Positions 36,985 through 47,268 are shown, counted from the stretch's first letter. The stretch: 64,000 nt of DNA from Spirochaeta cellobiosiphila DSM 17781 (GCF_000426705.1 NZ_AUFW01000007.1:62001-126000), one strand, 5' to 3'. Translations and numbers: made by a program. Notes: a model not told the origin generated them from the letters alone.

Positions 36985-38010
36985 ATGAATAAGAAAAACT
37001 TAGACTGGAATAACTTAGGATTCTCCTATATTAAAACGGATCACAGATTCGTATCTAACTTCAAAGACGGTGCGTGGGATAAGGGACAACTCGTATCAGA
37101 TGAAACCATTGTCATCCATGAAAGCGCTGGAGTACTGCAATATTCACAATCCTGTTTTGAAGGAATGAAGGCATACACAACGGAGAAGGGACAAACCGTC
37201 ATATTTAGACCAGATCTAAACGCTCAAAGAATGGCTGATACCTGTACCAGATTAGAAATGGCCGTTTACCCAACAGAATCTTTTATTGATGCTGTGAAAG
37301 CAACAGTTAAAGCCAATATCGAATGGGTTCCCCCCTATGGAAGTGGAGCAACCTTATATATTAGACCGTACATCTTTGGATCAGGGCCTGTTATTGGCGT
37401 AAAACCATCTAGTGAATATCAGTTCCGAGTGTTTACCACACCAGTGGGTCCTTACTTCAAAGGAGGTGTTCACCCCTTAACCTTATGTGTAAGTGATTTT
37501 GACAGAGCCGCTCCCAGAGGAACAGGGAACATCAAAGCAGGATTAAATTATGCTATGAGTTTACATCCTAGCGTATTGGCCCATCAAAATGGTTATGATG
37601 AAAATATTTACTTAGATCCAGAGACGCGAACAAAGGTTGAAGAAACAGGAGGAGCAAACTTTATCTTTGTCACTAAGGACAACAAAGTAGTGACTCCCAA
37701 GTCTCCCAGTATCTTACCCTCAATCACAAGAAGATCTCTCATGTATGTGGCCAAAGAATACTTAGGACTAGAAGTAGAAGAAAGGGAAGTTCTCCTGGAA
37801 GAGGTAAAGGATTTTGCCGAATGTGGTCTCTGTGGAACAGCTGCCGTTATCTCGCCTGTGGGAAGGATTGTAGATCATGGTAAGGTTATTGATTTACCAA
37901 GTGGTATGGATAAAATGGGAACCATCACACAGAAACTCTATAACACACTTAATGATATTCAACTTGGCCGTATAGAAGCACCAAAGGGATGGCTTCAGGT
38001 TATCGAATAA
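36985..38010 (+). CDS. ilvE: Branched-chain amino acid aminotransferase
   Basis: This 341-residue class IV PLP aminotransferase is the longer, type II (BCAT-like) form. The PLP lysine is in GTGNIKAGLNYAMSLH near residue 180, and CGLCGTAAVISPVGRI near residue 278 is the usual C-terminal signature. It makes leucine, isoleucine and valine from 2-oxoacids with glutamate. It is monocistronic, between two terminators, with GAGGAGA as ribosome site. Confidence 0.92.
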   Translation: MNKKNLDWNNLGFSYIKTDHRFVSNFKDGAWDKGQLVSDETIVIHESAGVLQYSQSCFEGMKAYTTEKGQTVIFRPDLNAQRMADTCTRLEMAVYPTESFIDAVKATVKANIEWVPPYGSGATLYIRPYIFGSGPVIGVKPSSEYQFRVFTTPVGPYFKGGVHPLTLCVSDFDRAAPRGTGNIKAGLNYAMSLHPSVLAHQNGYDENIYLDPETRTKVEETGGANFIFVTKDNKVVTPKSPSILPSITRRSLMYVAKEYLGLEVEEREVLLEEVKDFAECGLCGTAAVISPVGRIVDHGKVIDLPSGMDKMGTITQKLYNTLNDIQLGRIEAPKGWLQVIE

Positions 38011-38027
38011 TATGTCAAAGGATACTC

Positions 38028-38053
38028 ACCCGCAACTATGTTAAGTTGCGGGT
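38028..38053. terminator. Hairpin between ilvE and the convergent prs operon
   Basis: A 10-bp perfect stem (ACCCGCAACT / AGTTGCGGGT) with a 6-nt loop lies 17 nt after ilvE and 13 nt from the end of the opposing operon. The T tract is weak on both sides (TTCGTT rightwards), so it probably serves both converging transcripts. Confidence 0.7.
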
Positions 38054-38066
38054 TCGTTACACCATA

Positions 38067-38435
38067 CTAGTTTATCGTCTCATCAAGGGGGGACGATTCT
38101 TTTCTTGTGGTGAATAAGTAGAAACCAATATTAAAATAAAGTAGAGCGATGATAAGGGAACTCACATCTATATAAGATTTTGTGCTCCACTGAACAATAA
38201 AGGCTATCACTTGCCCCACACTAGCTAAAACGTAAATAACACTAAAGCCAATAACGGCCCACCTGTAGTTTTTGGTAGTGAGGACAATAGAAATCAAAAC
38301 AAAAACCGAGCGTCCGATTTCATAAGGGAGCTTGTCATAACGCATTTGAACAACAAGAAATATTGACCACATTACTGTTAACAAATAAACGATAATACCT
38401 ATGAGCATATAATCTTTACGTATACCTGATTTCAT
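38067..38435 (-). CDS. Small membrane protein of unknown function
   Basis: The product is 122 residues with four hydrophobic helices (about 10-30, 38-53, 60-80 and 88-107) and a short polar C-terminus. No family is recognised. It starts 12 nt after the prs stop on the same strand, so it is co-transcribed with prs. Nothing in it suggests a role in nucleotide metabolism. Confidence 0.65.
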   Translation of the reverse strand: MKSGIRKDYMLIGIIVYLLTVMWSIFLVVQMRYDKLPYEIGRSVFVLISIVLTTKNYRWAVIGFSVIYVLASVGQVIAFIVQWSTKSYIDVSSLIIALLYFNIGFYLFTTRKESSPLDETIN

Positions 38436-38447
38436 ATTAAACCCTTA

Positions 38448-39434
38448 TTATTTATCTAAGGCATATTTGATCATCTGTTCTGAAGGACGATCAAATAAAC
38501 TACTGACAGACTCATGGGAATGAATATGCCGCAATGTTTCAGCAAATAACGGGGCGACAGATAAAATCTTTATCTTGTTACTTTTCCAGACAGCAGGATT
38601 ATAGACCGAATCGGTAGATACCAAAACTTCAATAGGACTATCTTCTATGCGCTTCAAATTATCAGAATTAAGGAGAATATGGCTCAGACAAGCGATAACT
38701 CTCGTGGCCCCTTTCTCTATTAAACCTCTGGCAAGATCAATTAAGGTACCACCAGATATGGAAAAATCATCAACAATAACGGCTTCTTTACCAGCCACAT
38801 CACCAATGATATCCAAAACGATAGCATCATCGTCATAGCCCTTACGAGTTTTATCACCAATGGCCACAGGAAAACCTAAAGCTAATGCAAACTTCCGGGC
38901 ATCTTTGGCAAACCCTGCATCAGGAGAAACGATAACTGGATTCTTCAATTTCAATCGTTTAATGTACTCTACCAGAATGGGTCTTGCCCTAATATGATCA
39001 ACCGTTTTGCGAAAAAAACCTTGTATCTGAGGTGAATGGAGATCCATGGTCACAACACGATCAGCACCGGCCATTTCTATGGCATCTGCACAAACACGTG
39101 CACGAATCGAAACGCGAGGCTCATCCTTTTTATCCCCTTTAGCATAACCATAATAAGGGATGATAGCTGTAACGGTATGGGCACTGGCACGCTTAAAAGC
39201 ATCCATCCAGAAGAGTATCTCCGTAAACTGCTCATTAGGATTGAGGCCAATAGATTGAACCAGATAAACATCTTTGCCTCTCACCGTCTCATTAGCCTTA
39301 ACAAAGATGTTCCCATCAGCAAACTTATGAACAACACCATCTGCGATATCCATATTTAAATAGCGAGCTATCTTAGTGGCAAAGTCTTTGCCCGTGCTTC
39401 CTGCGAATATCTTCATATCTTTATAGTCGTTCAT
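38448..39434 (-). CDS. prs: Ribose-phosphate pyrophosphokinase (PRPP synthetase)
   Basis: This 328-residue protein has the Prs layout: KIFAGSTGKDFATKIA at the start, DLHSPQIQGFFRKTVD near residue 135, and a PRPP-binding loop VIVDDFSISGGTLIDLA near residue 222. It makes PRPP from ribose 5-phosphate and ATP for nucleotide, His and Trp synthesis. It deviates from the common bacterial form: the PRPP loop lacks the usual DDMIDTGGT wording and the flexible loop reads DKTRKG. This suggests a divergent subfamily rather than loss of function. It is followed by the small membrane protein gene. Confidence 0.88.
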   Translation of the reverse strand: MNDYKDMKIFAGSTGKDFATKIARYLNMDIADGVVHKFADGNIFVKANETVRGKDVYLVQSIGLNPNEQFTEILFWMDAFKRASAHTVTAIIPYYGYAKGDKKDEPRVSIRARVCADAIEMAGADRVVTMDLHSPQIQGFFRKTVDHIRARPILVEYIKRLKLKNPVIVSPDAGFAKDARKFALALGFPVAIGDKTRKGYDDDAIVLDIIGDVAGKEAVIVDDFSISGGTLIDLARGLIEKGATRVIACLSHILLNSDNLKRIEDSPIEVLVSTDSVYNPAVWKSNKIKILSVAPLFAETLRHIHSHESVSSLFDRPSEQMIKYALDK

Positions 39435-39559
39435 TACCTAATCCTTTTATGGAGAAAAGTGTATAGAAAACACCAATATATGCCAAGGAGTCCGCCGATC
39501 TATTCGATTTTTTTCAATTTTTCATTAGAATATCCTTATTACTATGTACGAGGCTGCTT

Positions 39560-41464
39560 ATGAAGACATCAGATCTACACTTAGGATCACATTACTTTCC
39601 AGATCATACAAGTTTTAGACTATATGCCCCCACCAGTCAAAAAGTAATACTTCATATCTATGAATCAGACAGAGAATTAATGCCCTTCCGAACTCTTAAT
39701 CTGGAACAAACAGAAAAGGGAATATGGGAAGGGGTGCTTCAAGGGGACTGGCATAACCATTATTATACCTTTCAAACCCTGATTGATGGAGAATTACAAC
39801 AGGAAGCAGTCGACCCCTATGCAAAGGCCGTAGATAGTATGGGACAAAAAGGTCTCATTGTCGATCTAACACAGACGAATCCCCTGGGCTGGGAACAGGA
39901 TAACAAACCAGAATTACCCCATCCTACAGATGCCATCATTTATGAAATCCATGTGACAGACTTTTCTATATCAGAATCATCTGGTATACAAAATAAAGGG
40001 AGCTTCCTCGGTTTTACCGAGCATGGAACCGTAAGTCCGGATAATGAAGTCACAGGAATCGATCACCTGCAGGATTTGGGAATCACCCATGTTCATCTCC
40101 TGCCTATCTTTGACTATTGCGGATCTGAAGAAGGGGTAAGCAATAAAGGCTATTATAACTGGGGATACAATCCTCGTAATTACAATGCCTTAGCCAACTG
40201 CTACTCCACCCATCCCTATGATCCCCTGGAAACAATAAAAGAATTTAAGACATTAGTACTGGAACTACATAAAACAGGAATCAGAGTGATTATGGATGTG
40301 GTCTATAATCATACAGGCCAGACTCAAAACTCGAACTTTCATCAAATCGTTCCCAACTTTTATCACCGTCAATGGGACAACGGAGAATTCGCTAACGGGT
40401 CAGGATGCGGGAACGAAATAGCCTCAGAAAAAGAAATCGTCCGTCAGTACATCCTTGATTCTGTGCTTCATTGGGTAAGGGAATATCATATAGATGGATT
40501 TCGTTTTGACCTCATGGGATTACATGATATTGATACGATGAACTTAATAGAGAAGAGTTTGCATGAGATAGATCCCAGTCTATTGATCTATGGGGAAGGA
40601 TGGCGAGGAGGGGATTCCCCCTTAAATCAGGAGATCGCCGCTGTTAAATTCAATGGTCCCAGACTCCCTGGAATAGGCCTCTTTTCTGATGATATGCGGG
40701 ACGGGATCAAAGGTCATATCTTCCATCAAGAATCGAGAGGATTCATTTCAGGAGCTACCGATAAGGATGAGACAATCAAATTCGGTATTGCCGGGGCGAC
40801 CTTACATCACCAGATCAATTACAACCAAGTTCCTTACTCTCAGGCGCCCTGGGCCCTAAGCCCGCAACAAGCGATCAATTATGCTTCCTGCCATGACAAC
40901 CATACCCTATGGGATAGACTCCTCTTATCCATGGAGGAAGAAGATAGGACCGAGAGAGTTAAAATGCAAAAATTAGCCAATGCCATTGTCCTTACCAGCC
41001 AGGGGATACCCTTTCTGCATGGTGGTGTAGAACTATGCCGGACCAAGCAGGGTGTGGAGAACTCTTATAACTCAGGGGAATATATCAACCAAATAGATTG
41101 GTCCCGAAAGGCCTTCTACAAGGATGTGTACCTCTATCATAAGGGGCTGATTGCCATAAGGAAGGCCCATCCCGCCTTTCGCTTGACAACGACAGAACAG
41201 ATTCAAAAGCATCTTATCTTTCTCTCACCACCTCATGCGGGAGTGATCGGCTACCTTCTGAAGAACCATGCAGGAGGAGATAGTGCTAATACCATTCTGG
41301 TCTATTTCAATGGACAACCAGAGAGCAAACAAGTCTACATACCAGAGGGCAATTGGACGATTGTCGTTGATCAGGACAGGGCAGAAAACACCGGCTTAGG
41401 AACATTGTCAGAAGGTAAGCATGTAATACCCGGAAGATCAGCTTTGGTATGCATTAGCTCATGA
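39560..41464 (+). CDS. pulA: Type I pullulanase-like debranching enzyme (GH13)
   Basis: This 634-residue protein has an N-terminal CBM48 domain (residues about 5-95; FRLYAPTSQKVILHIY) and a GH13 barrel. YYNWGYNPRNYN near residue 195 is the type I pullulanase signature (YNWGYDP class). Catalytic residues are the Asp in GFRFDLMG near 313, the Glu in IYGEGWRGG near 345 and the Asp in SCHDNHTLWDR. It hydrolyses alpha-1,6 links in glycogen or pullulan-type polymers. It has no signal peptide, so it is cytoplasmic and probably acts on glycogen or imported maltodextrin. It starts a five-gene run on the plus strand. Confidence 0.93.
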   Translation: MKTSDLHLGSHYFPDHTSFRLYAPTSQKVILHIYESDRELMPFRTLNLEQTEKGIWEGVLQGDWHNHYYTFQTLIDGELQQEAVDPYAKAVDSMGQKGLIVDLTQTNPLGWEQDNKPELPHPTDAIIYEIHVTDFSISESSGIQNKGSFLGFTEHGTVSPDNEVTGIDHLQDLGITHVHLLPIFDYCGSEEGVSNKGYYNWGYNPRNYNALANCYSTHPYDPLETIKEFKTLVLELHKTGIRVIMDVVYNHTGQTQNSNFHQIVPNFYHRQWDNGEFANGSGCGNEIASEKEIVRQYILDSVLHWVREYHIDGFRFDLMGLHDIDTMNLIEKSLHEIDPSLLIYGEGWRGGDSPLNQEIAAVKFNGPRLPGIGLFSDDMRDGIKGHIFHQESRGFISGATDKDETIKFGIAGATLHHQINYNQVPYSQAPWALSPQQAINYASCHDNHTLWDRLLLSMEEEDRTERVKMQKLANAIVLTSQGIPFLHGGVELCRTKQGVENSYNSGEYINQIDWSRKAFYKDVYLYHKGLIAIRKAHPAFRLTTTEQIQKHLIFLSPPHAGVIGYLLKNHAGGDSANTILVYFNGQPESKQVYIPEGNWTIVVDQDRAENTGLGTLSEGKHVIPGRSALVCISS

Positions 41465-41489
41465 CAAGTCCTGTATTTTGGTTCATAAT

Positions 41490-42704
41490 ATGACTATGAA
41501 AGATATTGTACTACTTAATATGTCCGGTGAAGACAAACCGGGAATCATGAGTTCTTTTTTGAATATTCTCAGTCAACACCAAGCTGATATTCTGGATATA
41601 GGACAAGCGGTTATTCATAATACCCTTAGTCTGGGAATCCTGGTTCGTATATCAGAAGCCAAAGACTCCCCCCTCCTTAAGGATCTTCTCTATAAAGCTC
41701 ATGAAGTAGGAGTCAATATTAAATTCACTCCCATCATAGAAGATAATTACTCCTCCTGGGTTAAACAACAAAGACTTCCCCGTTATATTATTACCTTATT
41801 AAGTCGTCGTATAACCAGTGATCATTTGGCTCAGGTAACAAAAGCCATCTATGAACAGGAACTCAATATCGATACCATAGACAGACTATCAGGCCGTCTG
41901 CCCCTGGAAGAAAACAATGCTCCCAACCGGGCCAGTATTGAGATTGCCGTAAAAGGAGAACCTCGCAATATAAATCAGCTAAGGGAAAGCTTCATGGAGA
42001 TAAGCCGTAATCAAGGTTTGGATGTAGCTTTTCAGGAAGATACAGTCTACAGACGGAACAGACGTCTTGTATGCTTTGATATGGATTCCACCTTAATACA
42101 AACAGAAGTTATTGTAGAACTAGCCAAAGCCGCCGGGGCTGGACAAAAGGTAGCTGATATAACAGAAAGGGCCATGCGAGGGGAGATAGACTTTAAAGAA
42201 AGCTTTAAACAAAGGATCAAAACCCTAAAAGGACTTCCTGAGACTGTCCTTCAAGAAATAGCCCAAAATCTACCTATCACGGAAGGAGCAGAAAGGCTCA
42301 TATCCACCTTAAAACACCATGGCTACAAGACAGCTATCCTTTCAGGAGGATTTACCTACTTCGGTCATTACCTTCAAGAAAAACTGGGTTTGGACTATGT
42401 GTATGCTAACCAGCTTGAGATCCTGGAAGGAGAACTAACAGGGAACTATCTGGGAGAAATCGTTGATGGCCAACGGAAAGCAGAACTGCTCCAGCAGATC
42501 GCAACAGAAGAAGGCATCACTCTGGATCAGGTTATCGCCGTTGGAGACGGAGCCAATGACCTTCCTATGCTCGCCAAAGCGGGACTGGGAATCGCCTTCC
42601 ATGCCAAACCCATAGTGCAGGAATCAGCAAAGCAAGCCATAAGCCATCTAGGTCTGGATGGCGTTTTGTATTTGTTAGGATTCCGAGACCGTGATATCAT
42701 ATGA
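41490..42704 (+). CDS. serB: Phosphoserine phosphatase with N-terminal ACT domains
   Basis: This protein of about 404 residues has two ACT-like domains at the N-terminus (residues about 1-180; MSGEDKPGIMSSFLNILS) and a HAD phosphatase C-terminal. HAD motifs are CFDMDSTLIQTE, AILSGGFTYFG, and VGDGANDLPML. It makes serine from phosphoserine; the ACT domains suggest amino acid feedback. Start choice is uncertain: ATGs at 41490 and 41496, and a TTG at 41478, all lack a clear ribosome site, so coupling to pulA (stop at 41464) is possible. It overlaps dgkA by 4 nt. Confidence 0.92.
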   Translation: MTMKDIVLLNMSGEDKPGIMSSFLNILSQHQADILDIGQAVIHNTLSLGILVRISEAKDSPLLKDLLYKAHEVGVNIKFTPIIEDNYSSWVKQQRLPRYIITLLSRRITSDHLAQVTKAIYEQELNIDTIDRLSGRLPLEENNAPNRASIEIAVKGEPRNINQLRESFMEISRNQGLDVAFQEDTVYRRNRRLVCFDMDSTLIQTEVIVELAKAAGAGQKVADITERAMRGEIDFKESFKQRIKTLKGLPETVLQEIAQNLPITEGAERLISTLKHHGYKTAILSGGFTYFGHYLQEKLGLDYVYANQLEILEGELTGNYLGEIVDGQRKAELLQQIATEEGITLDQVIAVGDGANDLPMLAKAGLGIAFHAKPIVQESAKQAISHLGLDGVLYLLGFRDRDII

Positions 42705-43054
42705 CCTATAAAGATTTATATAATAAGTTCAAGTATGCCTTTCGAGGTATCATCACCGCCTTCACAACGGATAATAGCTTTAAATTCCATTTGATAGCTG
42801 CCCTAGTCGTCATGATTATGGCGATCTTATTGCATTTTACTATCATCGAATGGATTATAGCCTTATTCAGCATAGCTTTTGTAATCGTGGCGGAGATGTT
42901 CAACACAGCTATTGAATATCTAGTCCGTCTCATTACGGATACCTATCATGAAGAAGCGGAAAAGCTTCTGGACATCAGTGCAGGAGCTGTTCTCCTCGCC
43001 TCAATCACAAGTATTGTCGGAGGAGTCCTTATACTATTAAGAAGGATTATTTAA
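42701..43054 (+). CDS. dgkA: Diacylglycerol kinase family protein (DgkA/undecaprenol kinase type)
   Basis: This 117-residue protein has three membrane helices. The family motif AEMFNTAIEYLVRLI supplies the catalytic Glu and Asn near residue 66, and DISAGAVLLASI follows near residue 90. Relatives phosphorylate diacylglycerol or undecaprenol with ATP at the inner membrane; which lipid is used cannot be read here. ATGA overlap with serB and a 1-nt gap to the next gene indicate tight co-translation. Confidence 0.88.
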   Translation: MTYKDLYNKFKYAFRGIITAFTTDNSFKFHLIAALVVMIMAILLHFTIIEWIIALFSIAFVIVAEMFNTAIEYLVRLITDTYHEEAEKLLDISAGAVLLASITSIVGGVLILLRRII

Positions 43055-43055
43055 C

Positions 43056-43922
43056 ATGCCGACCCGCCCAATCGTTGTAGTCACCGGAATTTTAGAAAAA
43101 GAGGGTAAATACCTCATCACCAGAAGGAAAATGGAACAAAACACAGGGGATCAATGGGAATTCCCAGGTGGTAAAGTCCAGAGCAAGGAAAGTGACCAGA
43201 AAGCTCTCATGAGGGAATTCAAAGAGGAATTAGGATTAACTGTAGAAGTGAGCCAATTCCTTTGTGAAATCAACTTCACCTTTGCCAATGGAAAACCAGG
43301 AATCTTACGGGCTTATACTGTCGAATACCAAAAGGGCAATATGACACTCTATGTACATGAAGAGGCCCGTTATATATTTCCCCATGAATTAGGGAAATAC
43401 GACTTCACCCCAGCCTACCTCGAGATTTTAGACAAATTACAGCAGATGAGTTATTCCAAAGTCATTAATAGAGCAGAACAGCTTCGTAATGAAGGAGAAC
43501 ACCAGAAAGCCCTGGAGCTTTTACAGGATTTAAGTAATAGCCAACCGAAGAATCCCATAATCCACTATCATCTAGCCTGGACATTACAAAGCATGGGAGA
43601 AGAAGACTCTGCCCTCACCCACTATGTAAAAGCTCTGGAATATGGACTGGAAGGGGACAAAAGACGGGAAACCATCTTTGGTTTAGCCATTCAGGATCTA
43701 TTCCATAACCGTCTGAGCGCTTGTCAGGACAAACTCAATCAAGCGGCAGAAGAATGTGGATTTGATTATGACATTCAAGTATTTCATAGTATATTGGACT
43801 TCAAGAAGGACAATATAAAGTCCGGACTGGAGCAATTAGTAAATGTCATTATAGAGACAACGAGTTCAGAATCTGTCAAAAAATATAAACAGGTTCTTCA
43901 ATATCTTATTCAAAATTGGTAG
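43056..43922 (+). CDS. MutT-type NUDIX hydrolase fused to a TPR-like domain
   Basis: This 288-residue protein has an N-terminal NUDIX domain (residues 1-130) with a complete Nudix box: GGKVQSKES at about residues 36-44 followed by REFKEELGL, close to the MutT 8-oxo-dGTP hydrolase pattern. The C-terminal 150 residues are helical with tetratricopeptide-like repeats (NRAEQLRNEGEHQKALELL, then IHYHLAWTLQSMGEEDSALT). The NUDIX part alone is MutT size, so the TPR region is an added module, perhaps for protein contacts. It lies between dgkA and a coiled-coil gene with gaps of 1 and 6 nt. Confidence 0.85.
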   Translation: MPTRPIVVVTGILEKEGKYLITRRKMEQNTGDQWEFPGGKVQSKESDQKALMREFKEELGLTVEVSQFLCEINFTFANGKPGILRAYTVEYQKGNMTLYVHEEARYIFPHELGKYDFTPAYLEILDKLQQMSYSKVINRAEQLRNEGEHQKALELLQDLSNSQPKNPIIHYHLAWTLQSMGEEDSALTHYVKALEYGLEGDKRRETIFGLAIQDLFHNRLSACQDKLNQAAEECGFDYDIQVFHSILDFKKDNIKSGLEQLVNVIIETTSSESVKKYKQVLQYLIQNW

Positions 43923-43928
43923 GAAATT

Positions 43929-44960
43929 ATGGACAATAGGATCAAAGACATAGACAAACAACAAAAAGTACTAGAAAAAGAAAAACAACAAATCATCCTG
44001 GATATAGCTAGAGAAGCGGAAAAGCTTAACCCAAAAGATACACAGGAAGGGCATATTCCGCTCTTGCTGAATAAATCAAAGGAAATCCTCGAAAAGCTGG
44101 ATGAAAAGCAAAAAGATATAGAGCACATACACAGTCTGGAAGAGGAAAAGACAGAATTAACCTCCCGGATCCAGGAAAATCAAAAGCAGATAGCCAATAT
44201 TGAAAGGAAGATCAGCCCCCATTATGAGACAATTGGGAAATTAGCCTATACGAAAAGCCAGGAAGAAGCAGATCTCATTCCTTCAAGTCAAATAAAAGAA
44301 ATCGAAGAAATCCTCGCTGATATTGATGAAGAAAAGTCTGAAGGACGGGACGGTAAAGAAAACAACCTCATCTCCTTTGGGAGGGAACTATTTAAAAAAG
44401 GAAAAGTCTCCCTCAAGGAAAGCCAACTAACAGCAAAGTATAAGAAACTCGGTCAATCCATCTTATCCATGAAAGCCTGGGAACAACTGGATATGGAACC
44501 AGAGCTCAAGGACAGCATAACCGAGTTGATACGCAATAGGTCAGAACTGGATACGGCAAATAAGGAAGCCCAATCCACATTGGATAACCACAAACAAGAA
44601 CTTAAGGATCTTAAAGAGGCACAAATCCTCAAAGACATAGACAGCCTGAAAAAGGTGCTCTTCAATCATCGCATACTACTTGGTCGAGAGTTTCTCGATA
44701 CGATAGCAGGAATGACCAATGATGAGGGCCTTCAAGAGTTACTGTCAAAGCTCAACAAGAATGAAGAGAACTCAAATCTGTTAAAATTAGAAGCAGAAGA
44801 GATTGAAAGAAATGAAAAAATTAGTGATCTATCTGAAGAAATCCAAAAGCTAAGCAGCGACATTAAGTCCCTGGAAGATAATATTCAGAAGAAAAAAGCC
44901 AAACAGCAAGCTCTGGAAGAAGAAAAGCAAAACCTGGAAAAAGAAGGGGAAGGCAAATAG
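43929..44960 (+). CDS. Coiled-coil protein of unknown function
   Basis: This 343-residue, highly charged protein is dominated by heptad-like Lys/Glu/Leu coiled coils at the N-terminus (1-95) and C-terminus (260-343), with a more globular centre (about 130-230). There is no signal peptide or membrane helix. No family is recognised. It is last in the pulA-serB-dgkA-mutT/TPR run, 6 nt after the NUDIX-TPR gene; its stop codon lies in the loop of the terminator hairpin. Confidence 0.7.
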   Translation: MDNRIKDIDKQQKVLEKEKQQIILDIAREAEKLNPKDTQEGHIPLLLNKSKEILEKLDEKQKDIEHIHSLEEEKTELTSRIQENQKQIANIERKISPHYETIGKLAYTKSQEEADLIPSSQIKEIEEILADIDEEKSEGRDGKENNLISFGRELFKKGKVSLKESQLTAKYKKLGQSILSMKAWEQLDMEPELKDSITELIRNRSELDTANKEAQSTLDNHKQELKDLKEAQILKDIDSLKKVLFNHRILLGREFLDTIAGMTNDEGLQELLSKLNKNEENSNLLKLEAEEIERNEKISDLSEEIQKLSSDIKSLEDNIQKKKAKQQALEEEKQNLEKEGEGK

Positions 44961-44971
44961 CCTCCCCTTTT
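44946..44971 (+). terminator. Terminator of the pulA operon
   Basis: A GGGGAAGGC / GCCTCCCC stem with one bulged A and a loop containing the stop codon is followed by TTTT. It also faces the end of typA on the other strand. Confidence 0.75.
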
Positions 44972-44982
44972 CTATCTATATA

Positions 44983-46812
44983 TTACTTTCTATTACGAGC
45001 CTGTTTACGTTGTTGGGCACCTAAGATTGTTTTACGTAATCGAATAGATTGAGGTGTGATTTCTACCATCTCATCTGCCCGAATAAAGTTAAGAGCCTGT
45101 TCCAAAGTAAGGGGAACGACAGGAGTAAGAACAACGTTTTCATCCCGACCGGAAGCTCTCATGTTTGATAACTTCTTTTCCTTAGTAGGATTAACGTCAA
45201 GGTCATTATCTCGGTTATGCTCACCTACAACCATTCCTTCATAGACTACATCACCAGCCTGGATAAACATTTTACCCCTTGGTTCAAGGTTGTATATTGC
45301 ATAAGGAACCGCTTTTCCCTGTCTATCAGCGACAAGGGAACCGGTACTTCTGGAAGGGAATTCTCCTCTAAAAGGTTCATAACCATCTACATAGGAGTGA
45401 AGCATTCCTGTACCTTTTGTATCTGTTAAGAACTCATCCCGATAACCAATAAGAGATCGACTAGGAGCTGTGAATTCCATTCTAACTCGGCCAGTACCGT
45501 TATTGACCATGTTAGTCATTAGACACTTACGAATCGATAGTTTTTCCATAACCACACCCATGTAAGGTTCGTCACAGTCAACACCTAAGTATTCGATAGG
45601 TTCTAAAAGCTTACCATCTTCATCTCTTTTGTAGATTACTTCAGGTCGCCCTACACATAACTCATAACCTTCCCGTCTCATGGTTTCAATAAGGATAGCC
45701 ATTTGAAATTCTCCACGGCCTTTTACAATGAAACCTTCCCCTTCTGAATTCTGTTCTATCTTAATAGCAACGTTTGTCAAAACTTCTTTTTCTAGTCTCT
45801 CCCAGATTCTGGAACCTTGTACAAACTTACCTTCCTGTCCAGCAATAGGTCCTGTATTAGCGGTAAACTTCATAGATACTGTTGGTTCATCAACTTGAAT
45901 ACGAGGAAGAGCAACAGGTCTTTCTTTGGTACAGATAGTATCTCCGATGGTTACTTCTTCAATACCAGCAAGGGCAATAATGTCCCCTGTTTGTACCACA
46001 TCAACATCTTCATAATCCATACCTTTATAGGCTTGAAGCTTACTAACACGGAGGGCCTTAGCCTTACCATCAGCGCCGATACACACTAAGGGGGCATTAG
46101 CTTTTACGGAACCAGAAGCGACTTTACCAACACATATTCTTCCTAAAAAGTCAGAATAATCCAAGTCGGCTACAAGCATCTGGAAGGGATCTGCTGGATC
46201 ATATTGAGGGCCAGGGATTTCCTCTACTATGGTGTCGAATAAATCAATAAGATTATCCGCATCACCATCAATATCTTTCTTAGCAATACCATCACGACCG
46301 ATAGCATAAAGTAAGGGAAACTCTAACTGATCTTCTGTAGCATCCAAATCAATAAGGAGGTCATATACCTCGTTAAGAACTTCCTGTGGTCTGGCATCTG
46401 CTCTATCAATCTTGTTGATGATACAGATCATGGGAAGACGATTCTTAAGGGCCTTCTGTAATACAAATCGTGTCTGAGGTAATGGTCCTTCAGAAGCATC
46501 AACCAACAGGATAACACCATCAGCCATTGAGAGAGATCGTTCCACCTCTCCGCCGAAGTCAGCGTGCCCCGGAGTATCAATGATATTGATTTTAACCCCT
46601 TTCCAATTAACGGAACAGTTCTTAGCGGAGATAGTAATTCCCCGTTCTCGTTCCAAATCCATACTATCCATTAGCCGGTCATCGACCTGCTGACCTTCGC
46701 GAAATATTCCACTCTGCTTGAACATGGCATCAACTAATGTTGTTTTTCCATGGTCAACGTGAGCTATAATGGCCACATTCCGAATGGCTTTGTTTTGTTC
46801 TAAACTACTCAT
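44983..46812 (-). CDS. typA: TypA/BipA ribosome-associated GTPase
   Basis: This 609-residue translational GTPase has G1 [10 protein letters not shown] at residues 17-26, G2 RGITI, G3 DTPGHADF, G4 NKID, and EF-G-like domains III and V. The TypA-specific C-terminal domain includes [15 protein letters not shown] and [19 protein letters not shown]. It acts on the ribosome in stress and low-temperature growth and in ribosome assembly. It is monocistronic. Confidence 0.96.
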   Translation of the reverse strand: MSSLEQNKAIRNVAIIAHVDHGKTTLVDAMFKQSGIFREGQQVDDRLMDSMDLERERGITISAKNCSVNWKGVKINIIDTPGHADFGGEVERSLSMADGVILLVDASEGPLPQTRFVLQKALKNRLPMICIINKIDRADARPQEVLNEVYDLLIDLDATEDQLEFPLLYAIGRDGIAKKDIDGDADNLIDLFDTIVEEIPGPQYDPADPFQMLVADLDYSDFLGRICVGKVASGSVKANAPLVCIGADGKAKALRVSKLQAYKGMDYEDVDVVQTGDIIALAGIEEVTIGDTICTKERPVALPRIQVDEPTVSMKFTANTGPIAGQEGKFVQGSRIWERLEKEVLTNVAIKIEQNSEGEGFIVKGRGEFQMAILIETMRREGYELCVGRPEVIYKRDEDGKLLEPIEYLGVDCDEPYMGVVMEKLSIRKCLMTNMVNNGTGRVRMEFTAPSRSLIGYRDEFLTDTKGTGMLHSYVDGYEPFRGEFPSRSTGSLVADRQGKAVPYAIYNLEPRGKMFIQAGDVVYEGMVVGEHNRDNDLDVNPTKEKKLSNMRASGRDENVVLTPVVPLTLEQALNFIRADEMVEITPQSIRLRKTILGAQQRKQARNRK

Positions 46813-46881
46813 GAACAGGAGAATATCTTAAATGGCCTTGCAGGTCTAGCCAGAGATTGATTGGTTGTGTATTTTGAAGCT

Positions 46882-47268
46882 ATGAATTTGACAATAACGA
46901 CACCAGCTTTGTTATTTCCGGCCATTAGTTTGCTATTATTGGCCTATACTAACAGATATCTCACGTTAGCATCGTTAGTTAGGGATCTCCATGATCGTTA
47001 TAAAAAGTTCTCCGAAGACCATTTGACCGGTCAAATCAAGAACTTGAGAGTTCGTATCAAAATCATTAAAAACATGCAGATCCTGGGTGTGGCCAGCTTT
47101 TTTCTCTGTGTGGCGACAATGCTTGTTCTATTCGTAGAATGGGAACTAGCAGGTACCATATTATTCGCTATTAGCCTGATTCTTCTTCTAGCTTCTTTGG
47201 CCCTTTCCATTGCGGAACTTCGCATATCGGCAGATGCCCTGGATATTCAGCTTCAGGATTGTGAATAG
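46882..47268 (+). CDS. DUF2721-family membrane protein
   Basis: The product is about 128 residues with an N-terminal helix (TTPALLFPAISLLLLAYTN), a charged cytoplasmic loop (residues 35-60) and two C-terminal helices. The layout and the final LRISADALDIQL match DUF2721 proteins, whose role is unknown. A TTG at 46861 would extend it by 7 residues; the ATG is preferred. Its 3' end overlaps the convergent LspA-like gene by 81 nt, an unusually long antisense overlap. Confidence 0.75.
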   Translation: MNLTITTPALLFPAISLLLLAYTNRYLTLASLVRDLHDRYKKFSEDHLTGQIKNLRVRIKIIKNMQILGVASFFLCVATMLVLFVEWELAGTILFAISLILLLASLALSIAELRISADALDIQLQDCE

